Origin: an uncultured Christensenella sp.
Lineage (GTDB): Bacteria; Bacillota; Clostridia; Christensenellales; Borkfalkiaceae
Direction of reading: 5' to 3'
DNA length: 64,000 nucleotides
Assembly (NCBI GenBank): GCA_910579705.1
Contig: CAJTUI010000011.1
Location: forward strand, 21,426-85,425
Part shown: positions 1 through 8,068 of the stretch, one piece after another
Layout: every line of letters starts with the position of its first letter
Position numbering within the stretch: the stretch's first letter is position 1
The notes under the pieces: generated by a model
Databases searched by the model: none
What the model was told of the DNA's origin: nothing
Seen by the model: the letters and a program-made list of their open reading frames with translations, nothing else
Made by a program: the position numbers and the translations under genes

Positions 1-1227
1 TCCGACAGACAGGCGAAAGAAAGCGTAAGGCAGGGTTTCGGGAATATCCTGATTACCGCTCTGCTTGCTTTCGTGTTTGTCTTTTTCGGGATATTCACGG
101 GGAAATACGTAACTTTCGGCGCCGACTACGATAACGCCCGCGGTTTCCGCGGGTTTCTCTATAACGCGTTTATCCGCGACGACGGCGGCGCCGAATTCAC
201 CGTTACGGCGACCGACGGCGGCGCGGAAATCACTATTCCCGACGGGCGGGTTGCGATAGACACGTTCAGTAACGCTGATGACGCGCGCCGTTATTCCTCG
301 GAGGGATACGACCTTATCGTAGATACCAGAAACACGGCGTACGTTTTTGTGGAGTTCACGGCGTTTTGCAGACACAGACAGAACGGAACGCGCATTCCGT
401 ATGAGGATTGGCGCGCGCTGTCAAAGGAAAAACAGTCTGAATATTATTTCGCGGCAGAGTACTCCGCGGCAGAAAAAATAATAAGCTCGGAGGACGCGCG
501 GGAGTATATATCGTATCTCGAAACAATCGAGGACGCGCGGGACGAACTGAAAGCCGTTATTGACGGGAAGAACGATTTAACGCAAGAGCAGTATTTTAAC
601 GCCTTGTACGAATTGTATATAAAGCATTATTATCCCGATATGTACGCAAGCACGGGCGAGAACGCGCCCACGCTGAGAAATTATTATTATATGCAGACGC
701 TGAATGCGGAGCGCGGATATTTCTGTCTTTTCGGGGATATGATAACCGCGTCGTTCAAAAGTACTGCGGGTAAAACTGTGAACTTCGGTTGCCGTTATGC
801 GGACGGCGTTTCGCTTTTTGCATCCGATGCCGCTGCCGAACGCGGGGAGCTGGACGGTTTTATAAAGAATTTGTATTATAAAAGCCTGTCGGTTGTACTG
901 CTTGTCGAGGCGCTGAACTGTCTTAGCGTGATACTGTTTACGGAGCTTATTATCGTCGCGTTTATGTTGATATGCAGGTATCTGTGCAAATGGAAAAACG
1001 TTACCGCGGGTGCAACGTTTGCAAACAGCGCGAAACTCGTTTCGTCGTTCACGCATACGGGCGCGCTGCTGTGCGCGGTCGTCACGGCTTTGGCTGGGTT
1101 TGTGGTCGGCGCGCGGTTCGTTGCTTTCGCCGCGTATATTTCGTACGCGCTCATACTTGGCGTAAGGCTTGCGGTATTTGTCGCAAACGAGATAAGGCGG
1201 GAGCGTGCGGCTGACGGCGTGAATTGA
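1..1227 (+). CDS. Membrane protein of unknown function (5' end outside window)
   Basis: The reading frame is open from base 1, so the gene starts upstream; a GTG at 73 is possible but would cut into a membrane segment. What is visible is an N-terminal hydrophobic helix, a soluble region of about 270 residues rich in charged and Tyr residues, and a C-terminal region with about three to four hydrophobic helices (from about base 880 on). The layout suggests a two-part membrane protein with an extracytoplasmic domain between the first and second helices. I recognise no family motif. It ends 13 bases before nagB, which has its own ribosome site, so it may be cotranscribed with nagB-nagA. Function unknown. 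Confidence 0.7.
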   Translation, partial: SDRQAKESVRQGFGNILITALLAFVFVFFGIFTGKYVTFGADYDNARGFRGFLYNAFIRDDGGAEFTVTATDGGAEITIPDGRVAIDTFSNADDARRYSSEGYDLIVDTRNTAYVFVEFTAFCRHRQNGTRIPYEDWRALSKEKQSEYYFAAEYSAAEKIISSEDAREYISYLETIEDARDELKAVIDGKNDLTQEQYFNALYELYIKHYYPDMYASTGENAPTLRNYYYMQTLNAERGYFCLFGDMITASFKSTAGKTVNFGCRYADGVSLFASDAAAERGELDGFIKNLYYKSLSVVLLVEALNCLSVILFTELIIVAFMLICRYLCKWKNVTAGATFANSAKLVSSFTHTGALLCAVVTALAGFVVGARFVAFAAYISYALILGVRLAVFVANEIRRERAADGVN

Positions 1228-1240
1228 GAACGGAGAAAAA

Positions 1241-1963
1241 ATGAAAATTATTATTACCGAAGATTACGAAGAGCTTAGCGCAAAGGCCGCGGAAATTATG
1301 CTTGCGGTCGTAAAAAACAATCCTTACGCCGTGTTGGGGCTTGCCACGGGCACAACGCCGTTGGGGCTTTACGGAAAAATGATTGAGGACTTTAAGGCAA
1401 ACGGCACGAGCTACAAAAACATGACGTGCGTTAATCTCGACGAGTACGTAGGGCTGGATAAAAACCATACACAAAGCTACGCGTATTTTATGCGGAAAAA
1501 CCTTTTCGATTGGCTTGATATAAATCCCGAACATACTCATATAGAAAACGGCGTTGCGGCGGACGCGGAAGAGGAGTGCCGCCGTTACGATAGCTTGCTG
1601 AAAAAACACAGGCAGGATATTCAGCTTTTAGGGCTTGGCAGTAACGGGCATATCGCTTTTAACGAACCGGGTACCGCGTTTGGTCTGGGCACTCATCTCG
1701 TAAAGCTCGCGCCCAGTACGGTCAGGGACAACGCAAGGCTTTTCGACAGCGAGAAGGACGTGCCGCTATCCGCGTTTACCGTAGGCCCCGCTAACATTAT
1801 GAACGCGAAAAAGATACTTATCCTCGCAAGCGGCGCAAAAAAGGCGGAGGCCGTTTACGGCGCGGTAAGGGGAACGGTTACGGAGAGCCTGCCCGCAAGC
1901 ATTTTACAGCGGCACGGGGATTGCACGCTTATTGCCGACAGGCAGGCGGCGGCGCTGTTATAG
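1241..1963 (+). CDS. nagB: Glucosamine-6-phosphate deaminase NagB
   Basis: Converts glucosamine 6-phosphate to fructose 6-phosphate and ammonia, feeding amino sugars into glycolysis. The 240-residue length is normal for the short Gram-positive NagB. The sugar-phosphate loop LATGTTPLGLY, the NLDEYVGLD motif with the catalytic Asp, and the LGSNGHIAFNEPG segment with the active-site His and Glu are all present. The ATG is preceded by GGAG with good spacing. nagA starts one base after the stop codon, so the two are translationally coupled. The protein acts in the cytoplasm. Identification is firm. Confidence 0.96.
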   Translation: MKIIITEDYEELSAKAAEIMLAVVKNNPYAVLGLATGTTPLGLYGKMIEDFKANGTSYKNMTCVNLDEYVGLDKNHTQSYAYFMRKNLFDWLDINPEHTHIENGVAADAEEECRRYDSLLKKHRQDIQLLGLGSNGHIAFNEPGTAFGLGTHLVKLAPSTVRDNARLFDSEKDVPLSAFTVGPANIMNAKKILILASGAKKAEAVYGAVRGTVTESLPASILQRHGDCTLIADRQAAALL

Positions 1964-1964
1964 T

Positions 1965-3101
1965 ATGTTGATATTTAAAAACTCGAAAGCGTATATCCGC
2001 GGCCGCGGGATTGTACGCACGGACATAGCGGTCGAAAACGGAACTATCAGGGAGATAGGCAAAGGACTTTGCGGCGGTCAGGAGGTTGACACGGGCGACT
2101 GTCTGCTTGTCGCGGGGTTTATAGACGAGCATATCCACGGCGCGGCCGGCGCGGACGCTATGGACGGCTCGGCTCGGGCGCTGGAAACTATTTCCCGCGC
2201 GCTTTTAAAGGAGGGAACCACCTCTTTTCTTGCAACCACTATGACACAGAGCGTGGATAAACTTGCGGCGGCGGTCGGCGCGGCGGCGGGGTTTAAAGGC
2301 GACGGGGCAAGGCTTTTGGGCGTTCATCTCGAAGGGCCGTTCATATCGCGCAAGCATTTGGGCGCACAGCCTTCGGAACACGTCGTTTCGCCTTCGGTGG
2401 AATTTTTCAGGCGGTTGGAGTCCGTTTCGGATAATGTGATAAAAATGGTTACGCTCGCGCCGGAAGAAGGGGGTGCAGCGGAGCTTATAAAATACCTGAA
2501 AGAAAGCGGGGTTACCGTATCGGCGGGGCACAGCAACGCTACTGCGGAAGATATGCGCGTTGCGGCGGAGCGCGGCGTCACCTGCGTAACGCACACGTTC
2601 AACGCAATGTCGCCCTGTCACCACCGCGAAATAGGACTTGCGGGCAGTGCGCTTTTGTGCGACGGGCTTTTCAGCGAGGTTATTGCGGATACCGTGCACG
2701 TAAGCGTTCCCGCATTGAAATTGCTCATAAAAAACAAGCCTGCGGATAAGCTTGTGCTTGTTACAGACAGTATACGCGCGAAAGGCATTGAGGGCAGTGT
2801 GTCAGAGCTCGGCGGGCAGACCGTGTACGTGGAGAACGGGCAGGCGCGGTTGCAGGACGGAACGCTTGCGGGCAGCGTACTGATAATGAACGAGGCGGTT
2901 AGAAATCTCGTAAGAAAATGCGGAACGACGGTGGAGTACGCCGTCGACTGCGCGACTTACAATCCCGCGTCTAACTTGGGCTTGCAGGACAGATACGGAA
3001 TTATAAAGGTCGGGGCCGCGGCGGATTTCGCTTTGCTGGACGAAGAGTTCAACGTAAAAGCCACGGTCGTAGGCGGAATTTTAAAACAGGCGTTACATTG
3101 A
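1965..3101 (+). CDS. nagA: N-acetylglucosamine-6-phosphate deacetylase NagA
   Basis: Removes the acetyl group from GlcNAc-6-phosphate to supply NagB. I chose the ATG at 1965, directly after the nagB stop; the open frame extends upstream to 1932 but that stretch is nagB sequence read in another frame. The 378-residue protein has the amidohydrolase metal site DEHIHG near the N-terminus, the metal-binding Glu in HLEGPF, AGHSNA, the THTFNAMSPCHHREIG segment and the catalytic Asp in VTDSI. The ribosome site is weak, consistent with coupling to nagB. The stop codon lies in the loop of a terminator hairpin. Confidence 0.96.
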   Translation: MLIFKNSKAYIRGRGIVRTDIAVENGTIREIGKGLCGGQEVDTGDCLLVAGFIDEHIHGAAGADAMDGSARALETISRALLKEGTTSFLATTMTQSVDKLAAAVGAAAGFKGDGARLLGVHLEGPFISRKHLGAQPSEHVVSPSVEFFRRLESVSDNVIKMVTLAPEEGGAAELIKYLKESGVTVSAGHSNATAEDMRVAAERGVTCVTHTFNAMSPCHHREIGLAGSALLCDGLFSEVIADTVHVSVPALKLLIKNKPADKLVLVTDSIRAKGIEGSVSELGGQTVYVENGQARLQDGTLAGSVLIMNEAVRNLVRKCGTTVEYAVDCATYNPASNLGLQDRYGIIKVGAAADFALLDEEFNVKATVVGGILKQALH

Positions 3102-3118
3102 AGTAACGCCTGTTTTTT
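3084..3118. terminator. Bidirectional terminator between nagA and the ArsR-type regulator
   Basis: Inverted repeat AAACAGGCGTTAC / GTAACGCCTGTTT with a 6-base loop, followed by a run of T on the plus strand and preceded by AAAA for the minus strand. The nagA TGA lies in the loop, and the convergent regulator stops at 3117 inside the T-tract. It therefore closes both genes. Confidence 0.9.
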
Positions 3119-4061
3119 ATGTTATTTTCATTATAATCGACTGGTCGAAGTCGCCGAAGTTTTTCCCGAAAAGGCTTATGCCCCCGCGGTGCTCGGCGTC
3201 TTTTTTTACGCCTATTTCAAATTTGATATGGTTGCTTTCGCCGAGCTTCAAGTCGTCGAAAGTCACGTTGTTATGAATGAAAGTGTTGTCGAGGTAAACG
3301 CCGTTTTTGTCAACCGAGCACTTTTTCAGAAGCCCGAACTGGGTGCAGGCGACGGGCCAGTACGGCGGGGTGAATTTCCCGCGCTTGCCGCCGAAGTTGC
3401 CGGGCGAGGTAAAGGTGAGAATTTCTATGCCGTTTATTTTAAGCGTTATGTCGGACGGCCAGTTATTGTTGTAGTAAAGGGTGTCGGAGCAGACCTCCAT
3501 TGAAAAACTTATCCTGTGCCTTGCGTTCGCGTCCGCGGGGGAGGGGAATGTGTACGTCACGGAGCCCGACTCGAACCAGATACATTCCGCCTGTTGTCTG
3601 ACGGGCGAAAAGAATATGTCGGGGGTGTCGAAGTCGCCAAGCTTTTCGTCTTTTCCGACCATACCGCACGGCGCGCTTACGTTGCAGTCGGTATATAGCC
3701 CGATAGGCATTTCGACGAGATAGGATTTGGACTTGACTTCGTGCTTTTCCGCCGCAAGCGAAATCTTCGCGTCGAGTATGGCCTGCGCGCAGTATTTGGT
3801 GTGGCCTTTAAGCCCCGGTTGATAGCTGATTACTATAAGCCCCGCGTCCGATAAAATTTCTATGTGCCGCGAAACGCTGGAAATGGGCATATTCAGTTCC
3901 TTGGCGATGGCGGAAAGACTTACAGATTTGTTGAGCATATATCTGAGAATTTTAAGCCGCTCGTCGGAGGCGAAAGCCCTCGCGATTTTTATTATATCCC
4001 CGTGGTCCGAAAGCTTGTCTATTTTGAGTGAAACGTGCTTTTCGGAACTTATATTCGACAT
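3117..4061 (-). CDS. ArsR-like winged-helix transcriptional regulator with C-terminal ligand-type domain
   Basis: Probable local regulator of the adjoining glycan operon. Residues about 18-95 form a winged helix: ARAFASDERLKILRYML followed by the recognition region LNMPISSVSRHIEILSDAGL, typical of ArsR proteins acting on metabolic operons. The remaining 200 residues hold no ArsR metal site; they are beta-rich, with many aromatic residues, resembling a carbohydrate-binding jelly roll. I start at the ATG at 4061, preceded by GGGGG, rather than at the upstream in-frame ATG at 4103. The gene is divergent from the GH2-ABC operon, and the 261-bp gap holds both promoters and inverted repeats. The sugar-sensing role is inferred from context. 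Confidence 0.75.
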   Translation of the reverse strand: MSNISSEKHVSLKIDKLSDHGDIIKIARAFASDERLKILRYMLNKSVSLSAIAKELNMPISSVSRHIEILSDAGLIVISYQPGLKGHTKYCAQAILDAKISLAAEKHEVKSKSYLVEMPIGLYTDCNVSAPCGMVGKDEKLGDFDTPDIFFSPVRQQAECIWFESGSVTYTFPSPADANARHRISFSMEVCSDTLYYNNNWPSDITLKINGIEILTFTSPGNFGGKRGKFTPPYWPVACTQFGLLKKCSVDKNGVYLDNTFIHNNVTFDDLKLGESNHIKFEIGVKKDAEHRGGISLFGKNFGDFDQSIIMKIT

Positions 4062-4091
4062 TTTCAACCCCCGAAGTGATTTGCTGTGTTT

Positions 4092-4120
4092 ATTATAAAC
4101 CAAGGTTTCGGATAATTCAA
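4092..4120 (-). promoter_or_regulatory. Promoter of the ArsR-like regulator
   Basis: On the minus strand TTGAAT (4120-4115) and TATAAT (4097-4092) are separated by 17 bp, placing +1 about 25 bases before the chosen ATG at 4061. Confidence 0.75.
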
Positions 4121-4183
4121 GGATTTATTTCTAAAAAATGGAAGTAAAGAGATAAATTTTTTTAAAACGCCCGAAAAAACTGT

Positions 4184-4235
4184 ATACATATAATGTATTT
4201 TCGTTTCCAGATATTGAAACCATTTGCAAAGCAAA
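4184..4235. promoter_or_regulatory. Candidate operator elements between the divergent promoters
   Basis: Two short inverted repeats lie here: ATACAT-ata-ATGTAT (4184-4198) and TTTGC-aaa-GCAAA (4223-4235). TGAAACCATTTGCA (4215-4228) also matches the CcpA cre consensus with one mismatch. Their position between divergent promoters suits regulator binding, but short palindromes are common in AT-rich gaps. Assignment to the neighbouring regulator is inference. Confidence 0.3.
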
Positions 4236-4263
4236 CAGTTAAAAAGTGGAACCGTTGCAGGTA

Positions 4264-4292
4264 TTGTATGATAAAAACCTTTTTGATATACT
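4264..4292 (+). promoter_or_regulatory. Promoter of the GH2-ABC transporter operon
   Basis: TTGTAT (4264-4269), 17 bp, TATACT (4287-4292) with an upstream TG giving an extended -10. Predicted +1 is near 4299, about 24 bases before the GH2 start, which has AAGGA as ribosome site. Confidence 0.75.
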
Positions 4293-4322
4293 AATAACGT
4301 AAATAAAAATAAGGAACAAAAA

Positions 4323-6053
4323 ATGTATAGAAACGAACATCCCAATCCCCAGTTCGAGAGAGACTTTTACGTCTGTCTTAACGGCAAGTGGGAATTTGAG
4401 AAGGGAAGAGGGCTAACAAACGTAAGACTGGCAGGCGAAATCGAAGTGCCTTTTTGTCCCGAGTCGGAGCTGTCCGGTATCGGTGATAAATCGTTCATTA
4501 CAGACTGTACATATTCGCGCCTTATCAGTGTTTCGGAAGACGACCTTAAAGGCAGGCTTGTCCTGCATTTCGGCGCGGTCGATTATTATTGCGAAGTTTA
4601 CGTGAACGGCAGTTTCGTAACTTCGCACACGGGCGGTTACACCGCGTTCGAGGCGGACATAGCGCCTTTTGCAAATGTCGGCGAAAACAGGATTACCGTT
4701 CTTGTGCACGACGACGTGCGCGAAAACATCCCAAGCGGCAAGCAAAGCAAGAAAGATTTCTCCTACGGCTGTTTTTACACCCGTTCCACGGGTATCTGGC
4801 AGACCGTATGGCTCGAACGCACGCCGCGGAAATACATAAAAAGCGTAAAATTCCAAATCCTTCCCGATATGAAGAGCGTGAGGGTGAACGTGTCCGCGGA
4901 GGGTTGCGGCGACGTGTATGTTAAAGTGTTTTTCGGCGGTAGGGAAGTCGGGGCCGCGAGCGGAAATATTGATTACCGCCGCAGTTTCGATATAGCGCTG
5001 TCGGAAGTTCGGCTCTGGGAAGTCGGCAAAGGCAATCTTTACGACGTGGAGATAACGTTCGGCGGCGACAGAGTAAAAAGTTATTTCGGCTTGCGTACGG
5101 TTTCGTACAACGGCAGAAAATTTCTCATAAACGGTAAAAGCGTCTTTCAGCGTTTGGTGCTCGACCAAGGCTATTACGAGGACGGAATATATACCGCAAA
5201 GCACGCGGACAGATTCAAGGAAGACATAAGGCTTTCGCAGTCGCTCGGTTTCAACGGCGCAAGACTGCACCAGAAGGTTTTCGAGCAAAGGTATCTGTAC
5301 GAGAGCGACAGGGCGGGGTATCTCGTCTGGGGCGAGTTCCCGAACTGGGGAATGAAGTATGACGACTTGAAAGCGCTGGGCACTTTCGTATCTCAGTGGA
5401 GCGAGGTTATAGAGCAGTATATAAACCACCCGTCAATCATAACCTGGTGTCCTTTAAACGAGGTCTGGGAAGATTTGGACAACGAAAAGATCATAAGGGA
5501 TATGCGCTTTGTCGAGGCGGCGTACGCCGTAACCAAAACTATGGACCCGTCCCGCCCCTGCGTGGACGCGAGCGGCGGTTACCACGGCAACCACACAGAC
5601 GTGTTTGATTTTCATAACTATCATTTAAGCGACAAGACGTACGAGTTTATCGAAGATATTTTAAAACACGACAAGCTTTCTATGGACAAAACCTATGCCC
5701 CCGCGGCCGCCCAGGAAAACGTTGTTTACGACGGCAAGCTTCCGCTCAACGCCAGCGAATACGGCGGCGTGAGTTTCGGCAAGGACTGCGTAAGGGAGCG
5801 CGTCAGGGAAGGCGAAGGCTGGGGCTACCATTCGTTCGAAACGGAAGAGGATTTCCTTAACGAATATATAAAGACGACGAAAGCCTATCTCGAATGCGAG
5901 AAACTGAGCGGGTTCTGTTATACGCAGTTGTACGACGTGGAGCAGGAGCAGAACGGTTTGTATCTGTATACGAGAAAGCGCAAGTTCAGCGAAAAAATTT
6001 TGAAAGCCATTGCGGAATGCAACTTACTTGTTGCGGCAATAGAAAAGGCATAA
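4323..6053 (+). CDS. Glycoside hydrolase family 2 protein (beta-glycosidase), cytoplasmic
   Basis: Retaining beta-glycosidase of the beta-galactosidase/beta-glucuronidase/beta-mannosidase family. The order is a GH2 sugar-binding jelly roll (about residues 10-165, with LNGKWEF and VYVNGSFVTSHTGGYTAFEADI), an Ig-like domain (about 170-258) and a TIM barrel (about 262-560). The acid/base is Glu380 in CPLNEVWED and the nucleophile is probably Glu479 in NASEYGG. At 576 residues it is a short GH2. There is no signal peptide, so it acts on imported oligosaccharides. It is the first gene of the operon; the permease gene follows after 14 bases. Substrate specificity cannot be read from the sequence. 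Confidence 0.88.
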   Translation: MYRNEHPNPQFERDFYVCLNGKWEFEKGRGLTNVRLAGEIEVPFCPESELSGIGDKSFITDCTYSRLISVSEDDLKGRLVLHFGAVDYYCEVYVNGSFVTSHTGGYTAFEADIAPFANVGENRITVLVHDDVRENIPSGKQSKKDFSYGCFYTRSTGIWQTVWLERTPRKYIKSVKFQILPDMKSVRVNVSAEGCGDVYVKVFFGGREVGAASGNIDYRRSFDIALSEVRLWEVGKGNLYDVEITFGGDRVKSYFGLRTVSYNGRKFLINGKSVFQRLVLDQGYYEDGIYTAKHADRFKEDIRLSQSLGFNGARLHQKVFEQRYLYESDRAGYLVWGEFPNWGMKYDDLKALGTFVSQWSEVIEQYINHPSIITWCPLNEVWEDLDNEKIIRDMRFVEAAYAVTKTMDPSRPCVDASGGYHGNHTDVFDFHNYHLSDKTYEFIEDILKHDKLSMDKTYAPAAAQENVVYDGKLPLNASEYGGVSFGKDCVRERVREGEGWGYHSFETEEDFLNEYIKTTKAYLECEKLSGFCYTQLYDVEQEQNGLYLYTRKRKFSEKILKAIAECNLLVAAIEKA

Positions 6054-6067
6054 TAAAGGAGGGGAAA

Positions 6068-7081
6068 ATGGATAACAGCGCAGTTGCCGAAACGGCTGCA
6101 ATCGACGAAACGGTTGTCGAAGTCGAAGAAGAAGTTTCGGCGCAACCGCCGAAAAAGAAGAAACGTATCACAAAGCGCAAGCTGTCTGAGTACGCGTTCT
6201 GCTATGCGATGTTACTGCTGCCCATAATACAGTTCTGTATTTTCTATATCTGGATAAATGCGAACTCGATATTGATGGCGTTCAAGGAATTCGACGGATA
6301 TTCCGACGATGGCGGCGAACTGTTTAAATGGTCGTTTTATAATTTCGGAAGGTTTTTCAAGGAGTGGAACAATCCTTCCTCGGTAATCGTAGCCGCAATA
6401 GGAAACACGTTCAAGTACTTTGCGGCGGGCGTGTGTATGATACCCGTGTCGTTTTTCGTCGCGTATTTCCTTTATAAGAAAATATGGGGCTATAAATTCT
6501 TCCGCGTGGTGTTTTTCCTGCCCTCGATAATCAGCGCCGTTCTGTTTGTTACGGTTTACAAAAAGTTAATCGACTACGGCGGACCTATCGACTTTTTCCT
6601 TTCGCTTTTCGGCGTCAGGATACCGCCGCTGTTGACGGACGACAGCAAGGCCACGGCGACGATTATCGCATATACCGTCTGGACGGGTCTGGGTGTGAAT
6701 ATGCTGCTTTATCAGAGCGCTATGTCGCGCGTTCCCAAAGAGGTTATGGAGGCGGCTCAGCTTGACGGAGTGCCCTGGTACAGGGAGCTTACGCAGATAG
6801 TTCTGCCTATGGTGTGGCCCACGCTTTCCACAACGCTGATTCTTCTTATAACGTCTATGTTTAACAGTACGGGCCCCATACTTCTGTTTATGGGCACGGG
6901 CGTGGAGGTGGATAACCCCGCGACGATGACTATTTCGTTCTGGATTTATCGCCAGACCCAGAAAGCGGTGGACTTGAACTATCCCGCGGCCGTAGGTATG
7001 TTTTTCACGTTCATAAGCGTTCCCATAGTGTATATAGTGCGCTATCTGCTCAACAAAATAGACCCTAAGGTCACTTATTAA
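6068..7081 (+). CDS. Sugar ABC transporter permease (MalF/LplB type)
   Basis: Membrane subunit of a CUT1-type carbohydrate importer. I start at the ATG at 6068 after AAAGGAGGGG; the longer open frame to 5894 overlaps the GH2 gene. The 337-residue protein has an acidic N-terminal tail (about 40 residues, ending in a KKKKR-rich stretch), about six membrane helices and the EAA loop EVMEAAQLDGVPWYRELTQI that contacts the ATPase. It pairs with the permease 14 bases downstream. No ATPase gene is present in the operon, so a shared MsmK-like ATPase encoded elsewhere is likely. Confidence 0.92.
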   Translation: MDNSAVAETAAIDETVVEVEEEVSAQPPKKKKRITKRKLSEYAFCYAMLLLPIIQFCIFYIWINANSILMAFKEFDGYSDDGGELFKWSFYNFGRFFKEWNNPSSVIVAAIGNTFKYFAAGVCMIPVSFFVAYFLYKKIWGYKFFRVVFFLPSIISAVLFVTVYKKLIDYGGPIDFFLSLFGVRIPPLLTDDSKATATIIAYTVWTGLGVNMLLYQSAMSRVPKEVMEAAQLDGVPWYRELTQIVLPMVWPTLSTTLILLITSMFNSTGPILLFMGTGVEVDNPATMTISFWIYRQTQKAVDLNYPAAVGMFFTFISVPIVYIVRYLLNKIDPKVTY

Positions 7082-7095
7082 GGAGGGCGCGGAAA

Positions 7096-7971
7096 ATGAA
7101 GTTGGTTTCTATAAGAAAGAGATTCAAAAGAACGAGCAAAGATTTCCTTGCCGCCGAAATAGTGGTGTTTATTCTTTTCGCGATTTATGTTTTCACGCTT
7201 ATATTCGCGATGGGCTGGGCGTTGTCGGCGTCCCTGAAATCCCAGAAAGAGTTCTACGACAACGTAAACGGACTGCCGAAAGAGTGGTTGTTTTCCAACT
7301 ACGCCACGGCGTTCAAGTCCGTTCAGGCCAACGGGCACAATATGTTTGCTATGTTTTGGAACTCGATATGGTATGCTTGCGGCGGCGCGTTCCTCGGCGT
7401 TTTAACCTCGTCGGTAACGGCGTACATCGTCGCCAAATACAAGTTCCCCGGAAGAAACGTAATCTATGCGGTTGCGCTTATCACGCTTATGATACCCATA
7501 GTAGGTTCGTTCCCTTCCCAGTACAAAGTTTACACTGCGCTGGGCATTATCGATACGCCTTTCCTGCTCGTAACAAAAGCGGCGGGGTTCGGTTTCAACT
7601 TTATCGTACTGTACTCGTTTTTCTCAACGCTGTCCTGGACGTATGCGGAGGCGGGCTTTATAGACGGCGCAAGCCACTTTAAAGTGTTTACGCAGATAAT
7701 GTTGCCGCAGGCCCTGCCCGTAATCGGCTCCCTGTTTATCGTATCGTTCGTACAGCTCTGGAACGAGTATATGGAGCCCACGCTGTTTTTACAGTCGTAT
7801 CCCACCCTGTCGTCTGGTCTGTATATATTCCAGCTGGAAATGACGAGGGGCATAAACTACCCCGTACTGTTTGCGGGACTGATTTTAAGCGTAATACCCG
7901 TAATAATACTGTTTATTTGTTTCCAGAAAACAATGATGGAATCTATGAGCGTAGGCGGAATAAAGGGCTAA
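7096..7971 (+). CDS. Carbohydrate ABC transporter permease (MalG/YtcP type)
   Basis: Second membrane subunit of the importer. The 291-residue length is standard. It has about six helices and the EAA loop AEAGFIDGASHFKVFTQIMLP. The ATG follows AGGAGG at optimal spacing. It ends 97 bases before the next gene, a gap holding two hairpins that may adjust the expression of the binding-protein genes relative to the permeases. Confidence 0.92.
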   Translation: MKLVSIRKRFKRTSKDFLAAEIVVFILFAIYVFTLIFAMGWALSASLKSQKEFYDNVNGLPKEWLFSNYATAFKSVQANGHNMFAMFWNSIWYACGGAFLGVLTSSVTAYIVAKYKFPGRNVIYAVALITLMIPIVGSFPSQYKVYTALGIIDTPFLLVTKAAGFGFNFIVLYSFFSTLSWTYAEAGFIDGASHFKVFTQIMLPQALPVIGSLFIVSFVQLWNEYMEPTLFLQSYPTLSSGLYIFQLEMTRGINYPVLFAGLILSVIPVIILFICFQKTMMESMSVGGIKG

Positions 7972-7988
7972 AAAAAAGTAAAAAAATT

Positions 7989-8034
7989 GGCGCATTTTTT
8001 AATGCGCCCCTGTACAGCGGGAACCCACTGTACA
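7989..8034 (+). promoter_or_regulatory. Two tandem intercistronic hairpins
   Basis: Hairpin 1 is GGCGCATT-TTTT-AATGCGCC (7989-8008); hairpin 2 is TGTACAG-c-GGG-aa-CCC-a-CTGTACA (8011-8034). Neither is followed by a proper T-tract. Such structures between permease and binding-protein genes often stabilise the downstream mRNA or act as a weak attenuator; which one applies here is inference. Confidence 0.6.
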
Positions 8035-8068
8035 AAAATCTTAACAGAAAAAAATTCAGGAGGAAATT

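Noticed and set aside
1932..1964. Upstream extension of nagA to 1932
   Set aside because: This part is nagB coding sequence in another frame; the ATG at 1965 starts the typical NagA N-terminus.
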